Below, piece by piece: positions 34,398-44,571 of a stretch of DNA of 51,851 nucleotides (positions within the stretch are counted from its first letter, which is position 1; every line of letters starts with the position of its first letter). This stretch comes from CBFHWU01 sp965659665 (lineage in GTDB: Bacteria > Bacteroidota > Bacteroidia > Flavobacteriales > Flavobacteriaceae): positions 1 to 51,851 of the forward strand of contig CBFHWU010000028.1 of NCBI GenBank assembly GCA_965659665.1, given 5' to 3'. The notes under the pieces were generated by a model. The model saw only the letters and a list, made by a program, of their open reading frames with translations. It did no database searches and was not told the DNA's origin. The position numbers and the translations under genes were made by a program.

Positions 34398-35678
34398 TTA
34401 CCTTTGTCGAACAATGAATAATCCTCTATTAATATCACTAATTAAAATATTTCCACTTTTCAAAAATGGGTATACGCTCCAAGCACCATTAAATTCAGCA
34501 TCATTCCCCTTTGCGGGGTTATCATGATCTTCGTCCATGATGACAACTTGAGGAAGGCGTCCAAAACCTTGAGCAGAATTATCCTCAGGGTGGGTATCAA
34601 AATAAGCTATCTCAGTCATTTTTTTGTCCTCAATTTGAGAGATATCTATGATGCGTAGTCCCGCACGATAACTCGCTAAGTAAAATAAATCGTCTCTTAC
34701 ATAACCATTGTGATCAATGGCATCTTGATCAGAAACATATTCAAAATGTAATTTTGGAGCATCTAGGTCTGTAAAATCAAAAACTATGGTACGAGTGTTA
34801 ATGTCTTCTCTTAATTCGTCCAATTCATCTCCCACTAAAAAAAATTGTTGATCTTCTGTAAACCACCCTTGGTGGGTATATTGGGTTTGACTGTATTCAA
34901 TTTTAGAAATAAGCGTTGGATTTTGTTTTTGGGTTACATCTACGATAACGACTTCATTTTCGTTACTACCCACAAATATTTCACTGTCATAATAATCCGT
35001 ATCTGGTCCGATATAACGAACTGTTTGTCCATCATGGGAATATTCACTTCCTTCATATCCACCAACACCAATGGGGTTTAGGGGATCTGTGATATTTATG
35101 ATGTGAGGACCACCATCATAGGTTGAAGTACCTACGCTATAGGCATATCCATTTTCGGTGTCAATGGCAATATTGTGGGCACTTCCATGATCGTCATAAA
35201 CTGTATTGGCAGTAAAAGTTTGAGGCTCAGCATTAATTGTACGTAAACGTGTGAGGTCAAAAACCTGTATTCCATGATCAAGTGCTTCACTTACAATATA
35301 GGCAGTATTCTCATACACTTTTATATCTCTCCATATACTAGAGTCTGTTTGACTAGGTAAAAGCCCAAGAAATCGTGCTTTTTTTGGCTCAGTAACATCG
35401 ACAAAGGCAGTCCCTTCGACCATTCCCATTAAGGCGTACTCCCTTTCAGTATCAGGATCTGTCCATCCCCAACAATCGTTTCCTTGAGTACCCATCATTT
35501 GATCTAAACTTACATAGCCTAACAAATCAATATCTAAACAAGGAAATCCATTGGCATTACCATTCTCGCATGCATATAGCAAATCAAAATCCTGTGTTCT
35601 TTGAGAGTCATTATCATCAATAACACATGAAGTGCAGACAATCAACAGAAAGGCTAAAATTTTTTTTTGATTAAACAT
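34398..35678 (-). CDS. LVIVD-repeat (choice-of-anchor B) surface lipoprotein
   Basis: A 426-residue protein. The lipoprotein signal ends at Cys18 (CTSC), followed by VIDDND; acidic residues just after the lipid-anchor Cys resemble the surface-export signal of flavobacterial lipoproteins. The rest is a beta-propeller made of LVIVD-type repeats: GTAFVDVTEPKKARFLG, GIQVFDLTRL, EVVIVDVTQKQNPTLIS and AGLRIIDIS, with histidine-rich blade loops (DDHGSAHNIA, SHDGQT, DHNGYV). Function unknown; the family is often called choice-of-anchor B. It is transcribed toward the suf operon and is divergent from thiL. Confidence 0.85.
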   Translation of the reverse strand: MFNQKKILAFLLIVCTSCVIDDNDSQRTQDFDLLYACENGNANGFPCLDIDLLGYVSLDQMMGTQGNDCWGWTDPDTEREYALMGMVEGTAFVDVTEPKKARFLGLLPSQTDSSIWRDIKVYENTAYIVSEALDHGIQVFDLTRLRTINAEPQTFTANTVYDDHGSAHNIAIDTENGYAYSVGTSTYDGGPHIINITDPLNPIGVGGYEGSEYSHDGQTVRYIGPDTDYYDSEIFVGSNENEVVIVDVTQKQNPTLISKIEYSQTQYTHQGWFTEDQQFFLVGDELDELREDINTRTIVFDFTDLDAPKLHFEYVSDQDAIDHNGYVRDDLFYLASYRAGLRIIDISQIEDKKMTEIAYFDTHPEDNSAQGFGRLPQVVIMDEDHDNPAKGNDAEFNGAWSVYPFLKSGNILISDINRGLFIVRQR

Positions 35679-35700
35679 AGAAGGGTTTTAAAAAATAAAA

Positions 35701-35733
35701 TTGGTGATAAAGTTACAAAATCATTTAATTTTG
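35701..35733 (+). promoter_or_regulatory. Complete Bacteroidota promoter upstream of thiL
   Basis: TTG at 35701-35703, a 22-base spacer, and TAATTTTG at 35726-35733 fit the TTG-N17-23-TAnnTTTG consensus of flavobacteria. The ATG of thiL (35738) comes four bases after the -7 box, so the mRNA should be leaderless or nearly so. Confidence 0.7.
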
Positions 35734-35737
35734 TATT

Positions 35738-36778
35738 ATGATTCAGGAAAAACACCCCGCACAAACTTCTTTGGAAGAAATTGGAGAGTTCAAACTTATT
35801 GAACACTTGACATCAAATTTTAAATATTTTCACGACTCTACTCGAGTTGGTATTGGGGATGACGCCGCCATTTTGAACCATCAGGATAGACATACTTTGG
35901 TCAGCACTGATTTACTTGTTGAGGGGATTCATTTTGACCTTTCATACATGCCACTAAAACACTTAGGATATAAGTCAGTGGTTGTTAATCTGTCAGATAT
36001 TTATGCTATGAACGGGACAGCAACTCAAATTACAGTGAGTATGGCGGTATCCAACAGATTTACAAAAGAAGCGCTAGAGGAATTATACGAAGGAATTCGC
36101 TTGGCTTGCACAACCTATAAAGTTGATTTGGTTGGAGGAGATACGACTTCATCTGTCAAAGGATTACTGTTGAGTATCACAGCCATAGGAACAGCCTTTT
36201 CTGAAAAAATATGCAAAAGAAGTGGAGCAAAACCCAATGATTTAGTGGTAGTTTCGGGAGATATTGGTTCAGCTTACATGGGGTTACAGGTGTTGGAACG
36301 CGAAAAGCAAGTATTTAAAGCCAACCCAAATAATCAGCCTGATTTGGATGCTTACACCTACCTCATTGAACGACAACTTAAGCCTGAAGCTCGAAAAGAC
36401 ATCCTTCAAACTTTAGAACAGTTAGAAGTGTTACCTACTTCAATGATTGACATCAGTGATGGGCTATCTTCTGAGGCGATCCACTTGTGCAAAAAATCGG
36501 AAGTGGGTTGTGACATTTATGAGGACAAACTTCCACTTGATCCTCAATTTATTGCCGTTTGTGAAGAATTTAAGCTTGACAGTACAACTATAGCTTTGAA
36601 TGGCGGAGAAGATTACGAGTTACTTTTTACGATCTCTCCACAAGACTATGTCAAAATTAAAGGCAATCCAAACCTTACGGTCATAGGCCATATAAAGGAT
36701 AAAAAATCAGGAATTAGTTTGATTACACGCGCAGGCGAAAAAATTGGACTTAAAGCACAAGGCTGGAAATCGTTTTAA
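35738..36778 (+). CDS. thiL: Thiamine-monophosphate kinase
   Basis: A 346-residue ThiL of the AIR-synthase/PurM-like ATP-binding fold. Motifs: GIGDDAAIL (38-46), STDLLVEGIHFDLSY, NLSDIYAMNG, LVGGDTTSS and, near the end, SMIDISDGLSSE and LNGGEDYELLFT. It phosphorylates thiamine monophosphate to thiamine diphosphate. No other thiamine gene is close. Its stop shares the bases TTAA with that of the convergent pepP gene. Confidence 0.95.
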   Translation: MIQEKHPAQTSLEEIGEFKLIEHLTSNFKYFHDSTRVGIGDDAAILNHQDRHTLVSTDLLVEGIHFDLSYMPLKHLGYKSVVVNLSDIYAMNGTATQITVSMAVSNRFTKEALEELYEGIRLACTTYKVDLVGGDTTSSVKGLLLSITAIGTAFSEKICKRSGAKPNDLVVVSGDIGSAYMGLQVLEREKQVFKANPNNQPDLDAYTYLIERQLKPEARKDILQTLEQLEVLPTSMIDISDGLSSEAIHLCKKSEVGCDIYEDKLPLDPQFIAVCEEFKLDSTTIALNGGEDYELLFTISPQDYVKIKGNPNLTVIGHIKDKKSGISLITRAGEKIGLKAQGWKSF

Positions 36779-38064
36779 TCATTCATTAAAGCTTCTATTT
36801 CATCTGGTTCAATAGGAATATTTTTCATTAGGTTAATAGGCTCTCCTGTAGGCTGAACAACAACATCATCTTCAAGGCGAACGCCAAACCCTTCCTCTGG
36901 TAAATAAATACCAGGCTCAACAGTAAAAACCATATTAGCTTCTATGGGATCATCTAATAGCCCATAATCATGGGTGTCTAATCCCATATGATGAGAGGTT
37001 CCATGCATGAAATATTTTTTATAGGCAGGTTTTTTGGGATCTTGAGCCTGAACATCAGCTTTGTCAAGGAGTCCTAACCCTAAGAGTTCATCCGTCATTA
37101 TTCTTCCAACCTCCTCATGGTATTCTTTCCAAAATGCACCTGGAACCAATAATCTTGTAGCTTTATCTTTAACACGTAATACAGCATCATAAATGGTTCT
37201 GTGACGTTTTGAAAAACGACCAGAGATAGGAACCGTTCTTGTGAGATCACTCGAGTAGTTGGCATATTCGGCTGCAACATCCATCAAAATCAAATCACCA
37301 GCGTTGCATTGCATATTATTTTGAGTGTAATGTAGCACATTAGCATTGTTTCCTGAAGCTATGATGGGTTGATAAGCAAACCCTTTAGATCGATTTCGAA
37401 TAAACTCATGAATCCATTCAGCCTCAATTTCGTATTCCCATACTCCAGGCTGTATAAAATTAAGCACTCTTCGAAACCCTTTTTCGGTAATATCACAGGC
37501 CTGTTGGATACGATCAATTTCGATAGAATCTTTGATTGAACGCAAACGCTGTAAAATAAAGTTTCCCTTCTCATATTGATGTTTTGGGTAGTTTTGTTTA
37601 CACCATTCAATAAAACGATCCTCTCTTGTTTGTGTTTCTACGGCTGCTCTGTAGTGTTCATTAGTATTGATGTAGATCGTATCACAGTGTTGTGCCAGTT
37701 GATCAAAAATTTCTTTAAAGTTTTGTACCCAATGAACGGACTGAACCCCCGAGACAGCAGTAGCTTGTTTTTGGGTTAGTTTAGCCCCTTCCCAAACAGC
37801 AATGTGGTCGTTGGTTTCACGAACAAATAACCGTTCTTGAATCCCGTCGGGAGCATCTGGAAAAAGAACTAAAACACTTTCTTCTTGATCGATACCTGAT
37901 AAATAAAAAATGTCTCGATGTTGTTCAAAATTAAGGGTGCTATCGGCACTGACAGGATAGATGTCGTTGGAATTAAAAACAGCGATACTTTTGGGGAGCA
38001 AAGAACTCATAAAGCGTTGCCGATGTTTAACAAACAACTCAGCGGGAAATGGAGTGTACTTCAT
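36775..38064 (-). CDS. pepP: Xaa-Pro aminopeptidase (aminopeptidase P)
   Basis: A 429-residue M24B metallopeptidase without signal peptide. The N-terminal creatinase-like domain (to about 170) carries RDIFYLSGIDQEESVLVL. The catalytic pita-bread domain has the five metal ligands: two Asp in LMDVAAEYANYSSDLTRT, His in GTSHHMGLDTHD, and two Glu in FTVEPGIY and VRLEDDVVV. It removes N-terminal residues before proline in the cytoplasm. It ends head-on with thiL (four shared bases). Confidence 0.93.
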   Translation of the reverse strand: MKYTPFPAELFVKHRQRFMSSLLPKSIAVFNSNDIYPVSADSTLNFEQHRDIFYLSGIDQEESVLVLFPDAPDGIQERLFVRETNDHIAVWEGAKLTQKQATAVSGVQSVHWVQNFKEIFDQLAQHCDTIYINTNEHYRAAVETQTREDRFIEWCKQNYPKHQYEKGNFILQRLRSIKDSIEIDRIQQACDITEKGFRRVLNFIQPGVWEYEIEAEWIHEFIRNRSKGFAYQPIIASGNNANVLHYTQNNMQCNAGDLILMDVAAEYANYSSDLTRTVPISGRFSKRHRTIYDAVLRVKDKATRLLVPGAFWKEYHEEVGRIMTDELLGLGLLDKADVQAQDPKKPAYKKYFMHGTSHHMGLDTHDYGLLDDPIEANMVFTVEPGIYLPEEGFGVRLEDDVVVQPTGEPINLMKNIPIEPDEIEALMND

Positions 38065-38161
38065 AATGAGATTTCTAGTGCTAAATATACTAATTTATCA
38101 AGTTTTCATGAAATAGTTTATTTAATGATTTAATGGTATATTAGGGATCATTTTTGATGTT

Positions 38162-40915
38162 ATGAAACAATTAGTATTACTGATAACAGGAATTCATTTT
38201 TTATTTGCACAACAACAACCCTCGTGGGTGAGTGAGGTACCACTCCAAAACATCGGTCCTTCAGTGATGAGTGGAAGAGTAACCGATTTAGAGGTAAATC
38301 CAAATGCGACACATGAATTTTATGTGGGTTATGCATCTGGAGGGCTTTGGTATACCAACAACAACGGAACAAGTTTTATCCCTATTCTTGATTCTTCTCC
38401 AACACAAAATATTGGGGATATTGCTGTAGATTGGAAAAACAAAACAATATGGGTGGGAACGGGTGAAAACAATGCCTCTCGCTCGTCATATTCTGGGATC
38501 GGGATCTTAAAATCCACAAATCAGGGTCAAAGCTGGACACACATGGGCTTACATGACGCTCATCATTTTGGAAAAATAGAAATCAACCCCAATAATCCCC
38601 AAGAAATTACGGTTGGGGTAATTGGTCATTTGTATACTTCTAATTCTAAGAGAGGCATTTATAAAACAAAAGACGGTGGTGAATCGTGGGTGCAAACATT
38701 ATTCATTAATGATACCACGGGGATTATCGATATTAGTGTATCTCCTGACGATTTTAATATTCAGTACGCTGCTGCTTGGCAAAAAGATAGAAAAGCTTGG
38801 CATTTTGAAGGAAGTGGTGAAAGGTCAGGAATTTATAAGTCTATTGATGGTGGCGATCATTGGGAACTCATTTCGACGGTAGAAAGTAATTTCCCTCAAG
38901 GAAAAGGAGTCGGTAGAATTGGCCTTGCAGCATTTAGCGACCAAACGATTTATGCTATTTTAGATAATCAAAATCCTCGGCCAACCCATTCCCAACAAAA
39001 AAATGGAATTCAAAAAGATGATTTTCAAAACATGTCTTTAGAAGCATTTTTCGCCATTCATGACGATGTTTTAGAAACTTTCCTTGAAGAAAATAATTTT
39101 CCTAAAAAATATTCTGCTCAAAAAATTAAAGAAGAAGTAAAAATTGGAAAACTAAAACCTTCTGATTTGTCTCTTTATCTCCAAGATGCTAATGCATCTC
39201 TTTTCAATACCCCAGTTATTGGAGCTGAAGTTTATCGAAGTGATGATGGGGGAATATCTTGGTCAAAAACACATTCACACTTCTTAGATGACATTTATTT
39301 TAGTTACGGATATTATTTTGGTCAAATTCATGTTTCGCCAGTTAATGACCAACATATCTACATTTATGGGGTTCCCTTATTAAAATCTAAGGATGGAGGG
39401 AAAACATTTTCTTCAATGAACGCCTCTAATCTTCACGTAGATCATCATGCCTTTTGGATTAACCCCAAAAACCCTCAACATATTATCAACGGTAATGATG
39501 GCGGAATTAATATTACTTACGATGATGGGGCGCATTGGATCAAAAATAATCAACCTTCAGTAGGGCAATTTTATACTGTTTATGCCGATCAACAAACTCC
39601 TTATCACGTCTATGGTGGGCTTCAAGATAACGGAGTGTGGGTTGCTCCTCATAACTCTATCGAGAGTCCTGCGTGGCATCAAAGCGGGCATTATCCTTGG
39701 ACGTCTATTATGGGAGGAGATGGGATGCAAATTCAAGTAGATCAACGAGATGCCAATATCGTGTACACAGGATATCAATTCGGAAATTATTTTCGAATCG
39801 ACCGAAAATTGAACAAAAGAAAAAATATAAAACCTCAACATCAACTTGGAGAAGCTCCTTTGCGGTTCAACTGGCAAACGCCTATTTTGCTTTCTTCTCA
39901 CAATCAAGATATCATATACTTAGGGAGTAATAAGCTTCATCGTTCGCTAAACCAAGGGGAGGTATGGGAAACAATTTCATCTGATCTTACTAAAGGTGGT
40001 AAAGTAGGAAATGTACCCTATGGAACTTTAACAACTATAGATGAATCTAAGTTTCAGTTTGGAAAACTAATAATAGGTACTGACGATGGTCATATACAAT
40101 TAACTGAAAATGGCGGATCAACATGGCAAAATATCGCCAATGCTCTGCCAAAAGACCTATGGGTAAGCCGAGTGCAGTTTTCTACTCATCATCATAACCG
40201 AATTTATACAACTTTAAATGGATATCGAAACGACGATTTTAGTCCGTATGTTTATGTTTCTGATGATGATGGAGTTTCCTGGAAGCCTATCCATAATCAA
40301 TTGGAGGGTGCTGTAAACGTCATAAGAGAAGACCCCGTGAACGATAATATTTTGTATGTAGGAACTGATACAGGACTATTTGTGAGCTTTGATCAAGGAA
40401 GTCAATGGCATGCTTTTCAAAATAACTTCCCCAAAGTAGCTGTACACGATCTTTATGTGCAAACTACAGCCAACGACTTATTGGTCGGAACTCATGGAAG
40501 ATCCATTTATAAAATTAACTTAAACGAATTGCAGGCCTTACCCAAAATAAATAAAAAAGATCTTCATTTATTTAAACTAAAAAACATAAAACACAACAAG
40601 CGATGGGGTAATGCACGCAATCTTTGGTCTGAACCTTTACTCCCAAAATGGGACTTTGTGATGTATTCAGCAACCAAAAAAAGCGTACCAATACAGGTTT
40701 TCTGTGATGATGTTTTGGTTTATAGCAACGAAATTGAGTTGACGATAGGCCTTAACTTTAGTGATTATAATTTAACTATTGATAAAGATCGAGTACAAAA
40801 ATTTCAAAGAAAAATACAAATTCTTGAACCCGCTGAAAACGATTTTTTTTACTTACCTAAAGGGACTTATACACTTCAAGTAGGAGAATCAAGACAAGAA
40901 TTCCAAATTAAATAA
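38162..40915 (+). CDS. Secreted VPS10/BNR-repeat (sortilin-like) beta-propeller protein
   Basis: A 917-residue exported protein: signal peptide (MKQLVLLITGIHFLFAQ), then a large two-part propeller with many BNR/Asp-box repeats, such as STNQGQSWT, TKDGGESWV, SIDGGDHWE, SDDGGISWS and TENGGSTWQ, plus GNDGGINITYDDGAHW. These proteins look like xyloglucanase/sortilin folds and are common in marine Bacteroidota with unknown ligand. A linker with a helical insert occurs near 290-340 (AFFAIHDDVLETF). The tail (KGTYTLQVGESRQEFQIK) is not a clear T9SS sorting domain. A CATTTTTG box (one mismatch to -7) ends five bases before the ATG. It appears monocistronic. Confidence 0.83.
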   Translation: MKQLVLLITGIHFLFAQQQPSWVSEVPLQNIGPSVMSGRVTDLEVNPNATHEFYVGYASGGLWYTNNNGTSFIPILDSSPTQNIGDIAVDWKNKTIWVGTGENNASRSSYSGIGILKSTNQGQSWTHMGLHDAHHFGKIEINPNNPQEITVGVIGHLYTSNSKRGIYKTKDGGESWVQTLFINDTTGIIDISVSPDDFNIQYAAAWQKDRKAWHFEGSGERSGIYKSIDGGDHWELISTVESNFPQGKGVGRIGLAAFSDQTIYAILDNQNPRPTHSQQKNGIQKDDFQNMSLEAFFAIHDDVLETFLEENNFPKKYSAQKIKEEVKIGKLKPSDLSLYLQDANASLFNTPVIGAEVYRSDDGGISWSKTHSHFLDDIYFSYGYYFGQIHVSPVNDQHIYIYGVPLLKSKDGGKTFSSMNASNLHVDHHAFWINPKNPQHIINGNDGGINITYDDGAHWIKNNQPSVGQFYTVYADQQTPYHVYGGLQDNGVWVAPHNSIESPAWHQSGHYPWTSIMGGDGMQIQVDQRDANIVYTGYQFGNYFRIDRKLNKRKNIKPQHQLGEAPLRFNWQTPILLSSHNQDIIYLGSNKLHRSLNQGEVWETISSDLTKGGKVGNVPYGTLTTIDESKFQFGKLIIGTDDGHIQLTENGGSTWQNIANALPKDLWVSRVQFSTHHHNRIYTTLNGYRNDDFSPYVYVSDDDGVSWKPIHNQLEGAVNVIREDPVNDNILYVGTDTGLFVSFDQGSQWHAFQNNFPKVAVHDLYVQTTANDLLVGTHGRSIYKINLNELQALPKINKKDLHLFKLKNIKHNKRWGNARNLWSEPLLPKWDFVMYSATKKSVPIQVFCDDVLVYSNEIELTIGLNFSDYNLTIDKDRVQKFQRKIQILEPAENDFFYLPKGTYTLQVGESRQEFQIK

Positions 40916-40971
40916 ATTGTTTACTTTAGCGATAATGGCTCCTTTTGGTTTACACGATAACCCTAAATCGA

Positions 40972-41721
40972 ATGAAATATTTTACCAATTCAACACTCTT
41001 TATATTATATTTTTTTAAAAAACGCTTTTTTTGCATAAGCTCCTCCTAGTGAGGATACTTCGGGAGCTGTTGCGTTTACGGTAGCTCAATCAACTTGTAC
41101 CTATCGGGAATCAGGAACTTTGTTAACGACTACTGATTTGGGGGAGATTCCCCCAACGGATTGTGGTTAGGACTATACTTCAGATGTGTGGTATTCAGTG
41201 ACCATGCCCCCTAGAGGGGTTTTAGCCATAGATACCTTTAATATAGGGGATGGAAATTTGAATACGCTTTTTACCGCATATAGCGGGTCAGCAGGGAACC
41301 TTACTCAGCGGTCTTGTAATAACAACGATGTCAATGGGTTAGAAACGGAATATTTATCTCATTTGGAACTTAGTGGTACAAAGGGAGAATCCTTTTATGT
41401 TCGAGTTTGGGGTTTATAATGGGGACCGTGGCGACTTTGAGATATGTGCATGGCCGGCAGAATCGTTATCTATTCCTACAGCAAAAGCATTTGCTGCATT
41501 TAAGTTCTATCCCAACTTTGTGGAAAATTCCATACAAATAGAATCTCTTTTAGAAATATTATCGCTTACCATCAATGATATAACAGGAAAACAACCCCTA
41601 GAAGTGCAGCCTCAAACAACTTCTTATTCCCTCAAAATAGTAAGGCTTAGTAAGGGTGTATTTACTCGAAGTAGACATAAAAGGACAACGTAAAAGTTTT
41701 AAGATGATAAAAAGATACTAA
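40972..41721 (+). pseudogene. Degraded secreted protein with type IX secretion sorting domain
   Basis: Pieces of one gene lie in three frames. MKYFTNSTLFILYF (from 40972) is a signal peptide broken by a frameshift in T/A runs; the next frame has TAA at 41036-41038 where the family signal-peptide end AQAPP suggests CAA, then APPSEDTSGAVAFTVAQSTC. A TAG follows at 41168. DVWYSVTMPPRGVLAIDTF leads to a stop at 41417; the adjacent frame continues YNGDRGDFEICAW and FKFYPNFVENSIQIESL, a T9SS type A sorting-domain start. One more shift near 41664 restores LEVDIKGQRKSFKMIKRY and the final TAA at 41719. Two or more nonsense codons and about three frameshifts mean it is dead. Confidence 0.78.
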
Positions 41722-41854
41722 AGTTTGGAACGTTTCATCCCCTTTTTTTTTAATAAAATGTTTAGTGTTTTGACTTAAAATTACCTTTTATACCTAAGAT
41801 AGATAAACAAAACCTTATTTAGAAATAGTCTTAGTCAAAAAGGACCCAAAATAC

Positions 41855-41885
41855 TTGGCATTCAGGTTTCCAGCCCCTAATTTTG
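41855..41885 (+). promoter_or_regulatory. Complete Bacteroidota promoter upstream of sdhCAB
   Basis: TTG at 41855-41857, a 20-base spacer and TAATTTTG at 41878-41885 match the flavobacterial consensus exactly. The sdhC ATG (41905) is 19 bases after the -7 box, leaving a short leader. Confidence 0.72.
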
Positions 41886-41904
41886 TAGAAAATATTCGTT
41901 TATC

Positions 41905-42564
41905 ATGTCAAAGGTTCGTTCCAGTTCCATATTACGTAAAGTTGCTATGGCGTTGTCAGGTTTGTTTCTGATTGTATTTTTATTGCAGCACTTTGCCATC
42001 AATATTACTTCCGTTTTTAGCGAAGAAATTTTTAATCAATTTTCACATTTTATGGGAGTTAATCCCCTCGTTCAATTTGTTTTACAGCCTGTACTCATTT
42101 TCGGGGTTATTTTTCACTTTGTCATGGGCTTTATTTTAGAGATCAAAAATCGTAAGTCAAGAGGAGTACAATATGCTTCGTATAAAGGCAGTGCTAATGC
42201 CAGTTGGATGTCTCGAAATATGATTATTTCAGGAGCGGTAGTGTTGTCTTTTTTGATACTACACTTTTATGATTTCTGGGTTCCTGAGATGAATTATAAA
42301 TACGTTGAGTTTTTACCTGAAGATCCCAATCGCTATTATGAAGAATTAGTGCATAAATTTGAGGATCCAATTCGTTTGATTCTCTATGTGTTGTCTTTTG
42401 CTTTTTTAAGCTTACACTTATGGCATGGCTTCAGTTCAGCTTTTCAATCAATGGGTGTGAATAATAAATACTCTTCCTCCATAAAGAGTTTTGGTAAGAT
42501 ATACGCTGTTGGCATTCCTGTTGGATTTGCATTTATTGCGATCTTTCACTTTTTAAATCATTAA
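41905..42564 (+). CDS. sdhC: Succinate dehydrogenase cytochrome b subunit (type B, five helices)
   Basis: A 219-residue membrane protein with about five hydrophobic helices: ALSGLFLIVFLLQHFAI, FVLQPVLIFGVIFHFVMGF, a helix at IISGAVVLSFLILHF, a helix near LILYVLSFAFLSLHL and GIPVGFAFIAIFHFL. Histidines in LLQHFA, FHFVMGF, LILHFY and LSLHLWHGF are candidates for ligands of two haems. A single large anchor subunit fits the Bacteroidota/epsilon-type quinone reductase family that passes electrons between succinate and menaquinone. First gene of sdhCAB, two bases before sdhA. Confidence 0.92.
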   Translation: MSKVRSSSILRKVAMALSGLFLIVFLLQHFAINITSVFSEEIFNQFSHFMGVNPLVQFVLQPVLIFGVIFHFVMGFILEIKNRKSRGVQYASYKGSANASWMSRNMIISGAVVLSFLILHFYDFWVPEMNYKYVEFLPEDPNRYYEELVHKFEDPIRLILYVLSFAFLSLHLWHGFSSAFQSMGVNNKYSSSIKSFGKIYAVGIPVGFAFIAIFHFLNH

Positions 42565-42566
42565 TT

Positions 42567-44570
42567 ATGAGAACATTAGATGCAAAAATCCCTGAAGGTC
42601 CTATCGCAGATAAGTGGACTCATCATAAAAATAACATCCGACTTGTTAGCCCAGCCAATAAACGCCTGATTGACATTATCGTTGTTGGGACAGGATTGGC
42701 AGGTGGTTCTGCTGCAGCCACATTAGCCGAACTAGGGTATAATGTCAAAGCATTTTGTTTTCAAGATTCTCCACGGCGCGCGCACTCTATTGCGGCTCAA
42801 GGAGGAATCAATGCAGCTAAAAATTATCAAGGCGATGGTGACTCGACACATCGGCTATTTTATGACACCGTTAAGGGTGGCGACTACCGATCAAGAGAAG
42901 CCAATGTACATCGTTTGGCAGAAGTTTCTACAAATATCATTGACCAATGTGTAGCTCAAGGCGTACCATTTGCCCGTGATTATGGAGGATTATTAGACAA
43001 CCGCTCATTTGGTGGGGTATTGGTTTCACGTACTTTTTATGCTAAAGGACAAACGGGCCAACAATTACTTTTGGGGGCTTATTCAGCGATGAACCGTCAA
43101 ATAGGACGTGGTAAAATCAAAATGTACAGCCGCCATGAAATGCTTGATTTAGTTGTAGTCGATGGTAAAGCTCGCGGAATCATAGCACGAAACTTAGTTA
43201 CTGGTACACTGGAGCGTCATTCTGCCCATGCTGTAGTGATTGCGTCAGGAGGTTATGGGAATTTATTTTATTTATCCACCAATGCTATGGGGAGTAATGT
43301 CTCGGCATCTTGGAAAATTCATAAGAAAGGGGCATATTTTGCCAACCCATGTTTTACACAAATTCACCCTACTTGTATTCCTGTTTCTGGGGATCATCAA
43401 TCAAAGTTAACCCTTATGTCCGAATCGCTTAGAAATGATGGGCGTATTTGGGTCCCTAAGAAAAAAGAAGACGCAGAAGCCATCCGGGAAGGTCGCTTAA
43501 AGCCAACAGCGCTTTCAGAAGAAGATCGAGATTATTATTTGGAACGTCGCTACCCTGCTTTTGGAAACTTGGTACCCCGTGATGTAGCCTCTCGTGCCGC
43601 TAAAGAACGTTGCGATGCTGGTTTTGGGGTGAACAAAACAGGCGAGGCAGTCTATTTAGATTTTGCAGCCGCTATTGAGCGCTACGGTAAAGAAGAGGCT
43701 CATGTTAAAGGTCTTGATGAAAATGATTCGGAACTCGTCCGTACTTTAGGGAAAGCGATTGTAAAATCCAAATACGGGAATTTGTTCCAGATGTACGAAA
43801 AAATCGTCGATCAAAACCCATATGAAACTCCGATGATGATATATCCTGCAGTACACTATACTATGGGGGGTGTTTGGGTTGATTATAACCTTATGACCAC
43901 CATACCTGGCTGTTTTGCTATTGGGGAAGCCAATTTTTCTGACCATGGTGCTAATCGATTAGGTGCTTCGGCGCTTATGCAAGGATTAGCAGATGGATAT
44001 TTTGTTTTACCATACACGATTGGAGATTATCTGGCCGATGATATTCGGACAGGATCTATCTCCACTAACTCTCCAGAATTTGAAGAAGCTGAAAAAGAAA
44101 TTCAGAAAAAAATAGAAGGATTTATAAACAATAAAGGAAATAAAACAGTGGATTATTACCACCGTAAATTAGGTAAAATTATTTGGAACAAGTGTGGAAT
44201 GTCTCGTAACGAAACAGAACTAAAAGAAGCGATGAAAGAAGTTAAGGCTCTTCGAGAAGATTTTTATAAAAATGTTATGGTTCCCGGAACGGCCGATTCC
44301 TTTAACGAACCTTTGGCCAAAGCGCTTAGAGTTGCCGATTTTTTAGAATTAGGGGAACTCTTTGCCAAAGATGCATTGGAACGAACAGAATCATGTGGAG
44401 GACATTTTAGAGAAGAGTCGCAAACCCCCGAGGGTGAAGCCATGCGTGATGATGAGAATTTTACTGTTGTTTCGGCTTGGGAACACAAAGGGGAGCCTGC
44501 TGATGCTCAACTTCACAAGGAAGCTTTAGATTATGAAAATATTGAACTAAAAACGAGATCGTACAAATAA
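42567..44570 (+). CDS. sdhA: Succinate dehydrogenase/fumarate reductase flavoprotein subunit
   Basis: A 667-residue flavoprotein. The FAD Rossmann motif is VVGTGLAGGSAAATLAELG, the covalent-FAD histidine is expected in RAHSIAAQGGINAA, substrate-site residues occur in the HPTCIP region and the late segments YTMGGVWVDYN and GEANFSDHGANRLGASAL are typical. It oxidises succinate to fumarate at the cytoplasmic face of the inner membrane. The length fits the type B enzymes. It is followed one base later by sdhB. Confidence 0.96.
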   Translation: MRTLDAKIPEGPIADKWTHHKNNIRLVSPANKRLIDIIVVGTGLAGGSAAATLAELGYNVKAFCFQDSPRRAHSIAAQGGINAAKNYQGDGDSTHRLFYDTVKGGDYRSREANVHRLAEVSTNIIDQCVAQGVPFARDYGGLLDNRSFGGVLVSRTFYAKGQTGQQLLLGAYSAMNRQIGRGKIKMYSRHEMLDLVVVDGKARGIIARNLVTGTLERHSAHAVVIASGGYGNLFYLSTNAMGSNVSASWKIHKKGAYFANPCFTQIHPTCIPVSGDHQSKLTLMSESLRNDGRIWVPKKKEDAEAIREGRLKPTALSEEDRDYYLERRYPAFGNLVPRDVASRAAKERCDAGFGVNKTGEAVYLDFAAAIERYGKEEAHVKGLDENDSELVRTLGKAIVKSKYGNLFQMYEKIVDQNPYETPMMIYPAVHYTMGGVWVDYNLMTTIPGCFAIGEANFSDHGANRLGASALMQGLADGYFVLPYTIGDYLADDIRTGSISTNSPEFEEAEKEIQKKIEGFINNKGNKTVDYYHRKLGKIIWNKCGMSRNETELKEAMKEVKALREDFYKNVMVPGTADSFNEPLAKALRVADFLELGELFAKDALERTESCGGHFREESQTPEGEAMRDDENFTVVSAWEHKGEPADAQLHKEALDYENIELKTRSYK

Positions 44571-44571
44571 T

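Noticed and set aside
38162..40915. Tandem repeats in the DNA
   Set aside because: The repeated Asp-box motifs are protein-level BNR repeats, not DNA repeats.
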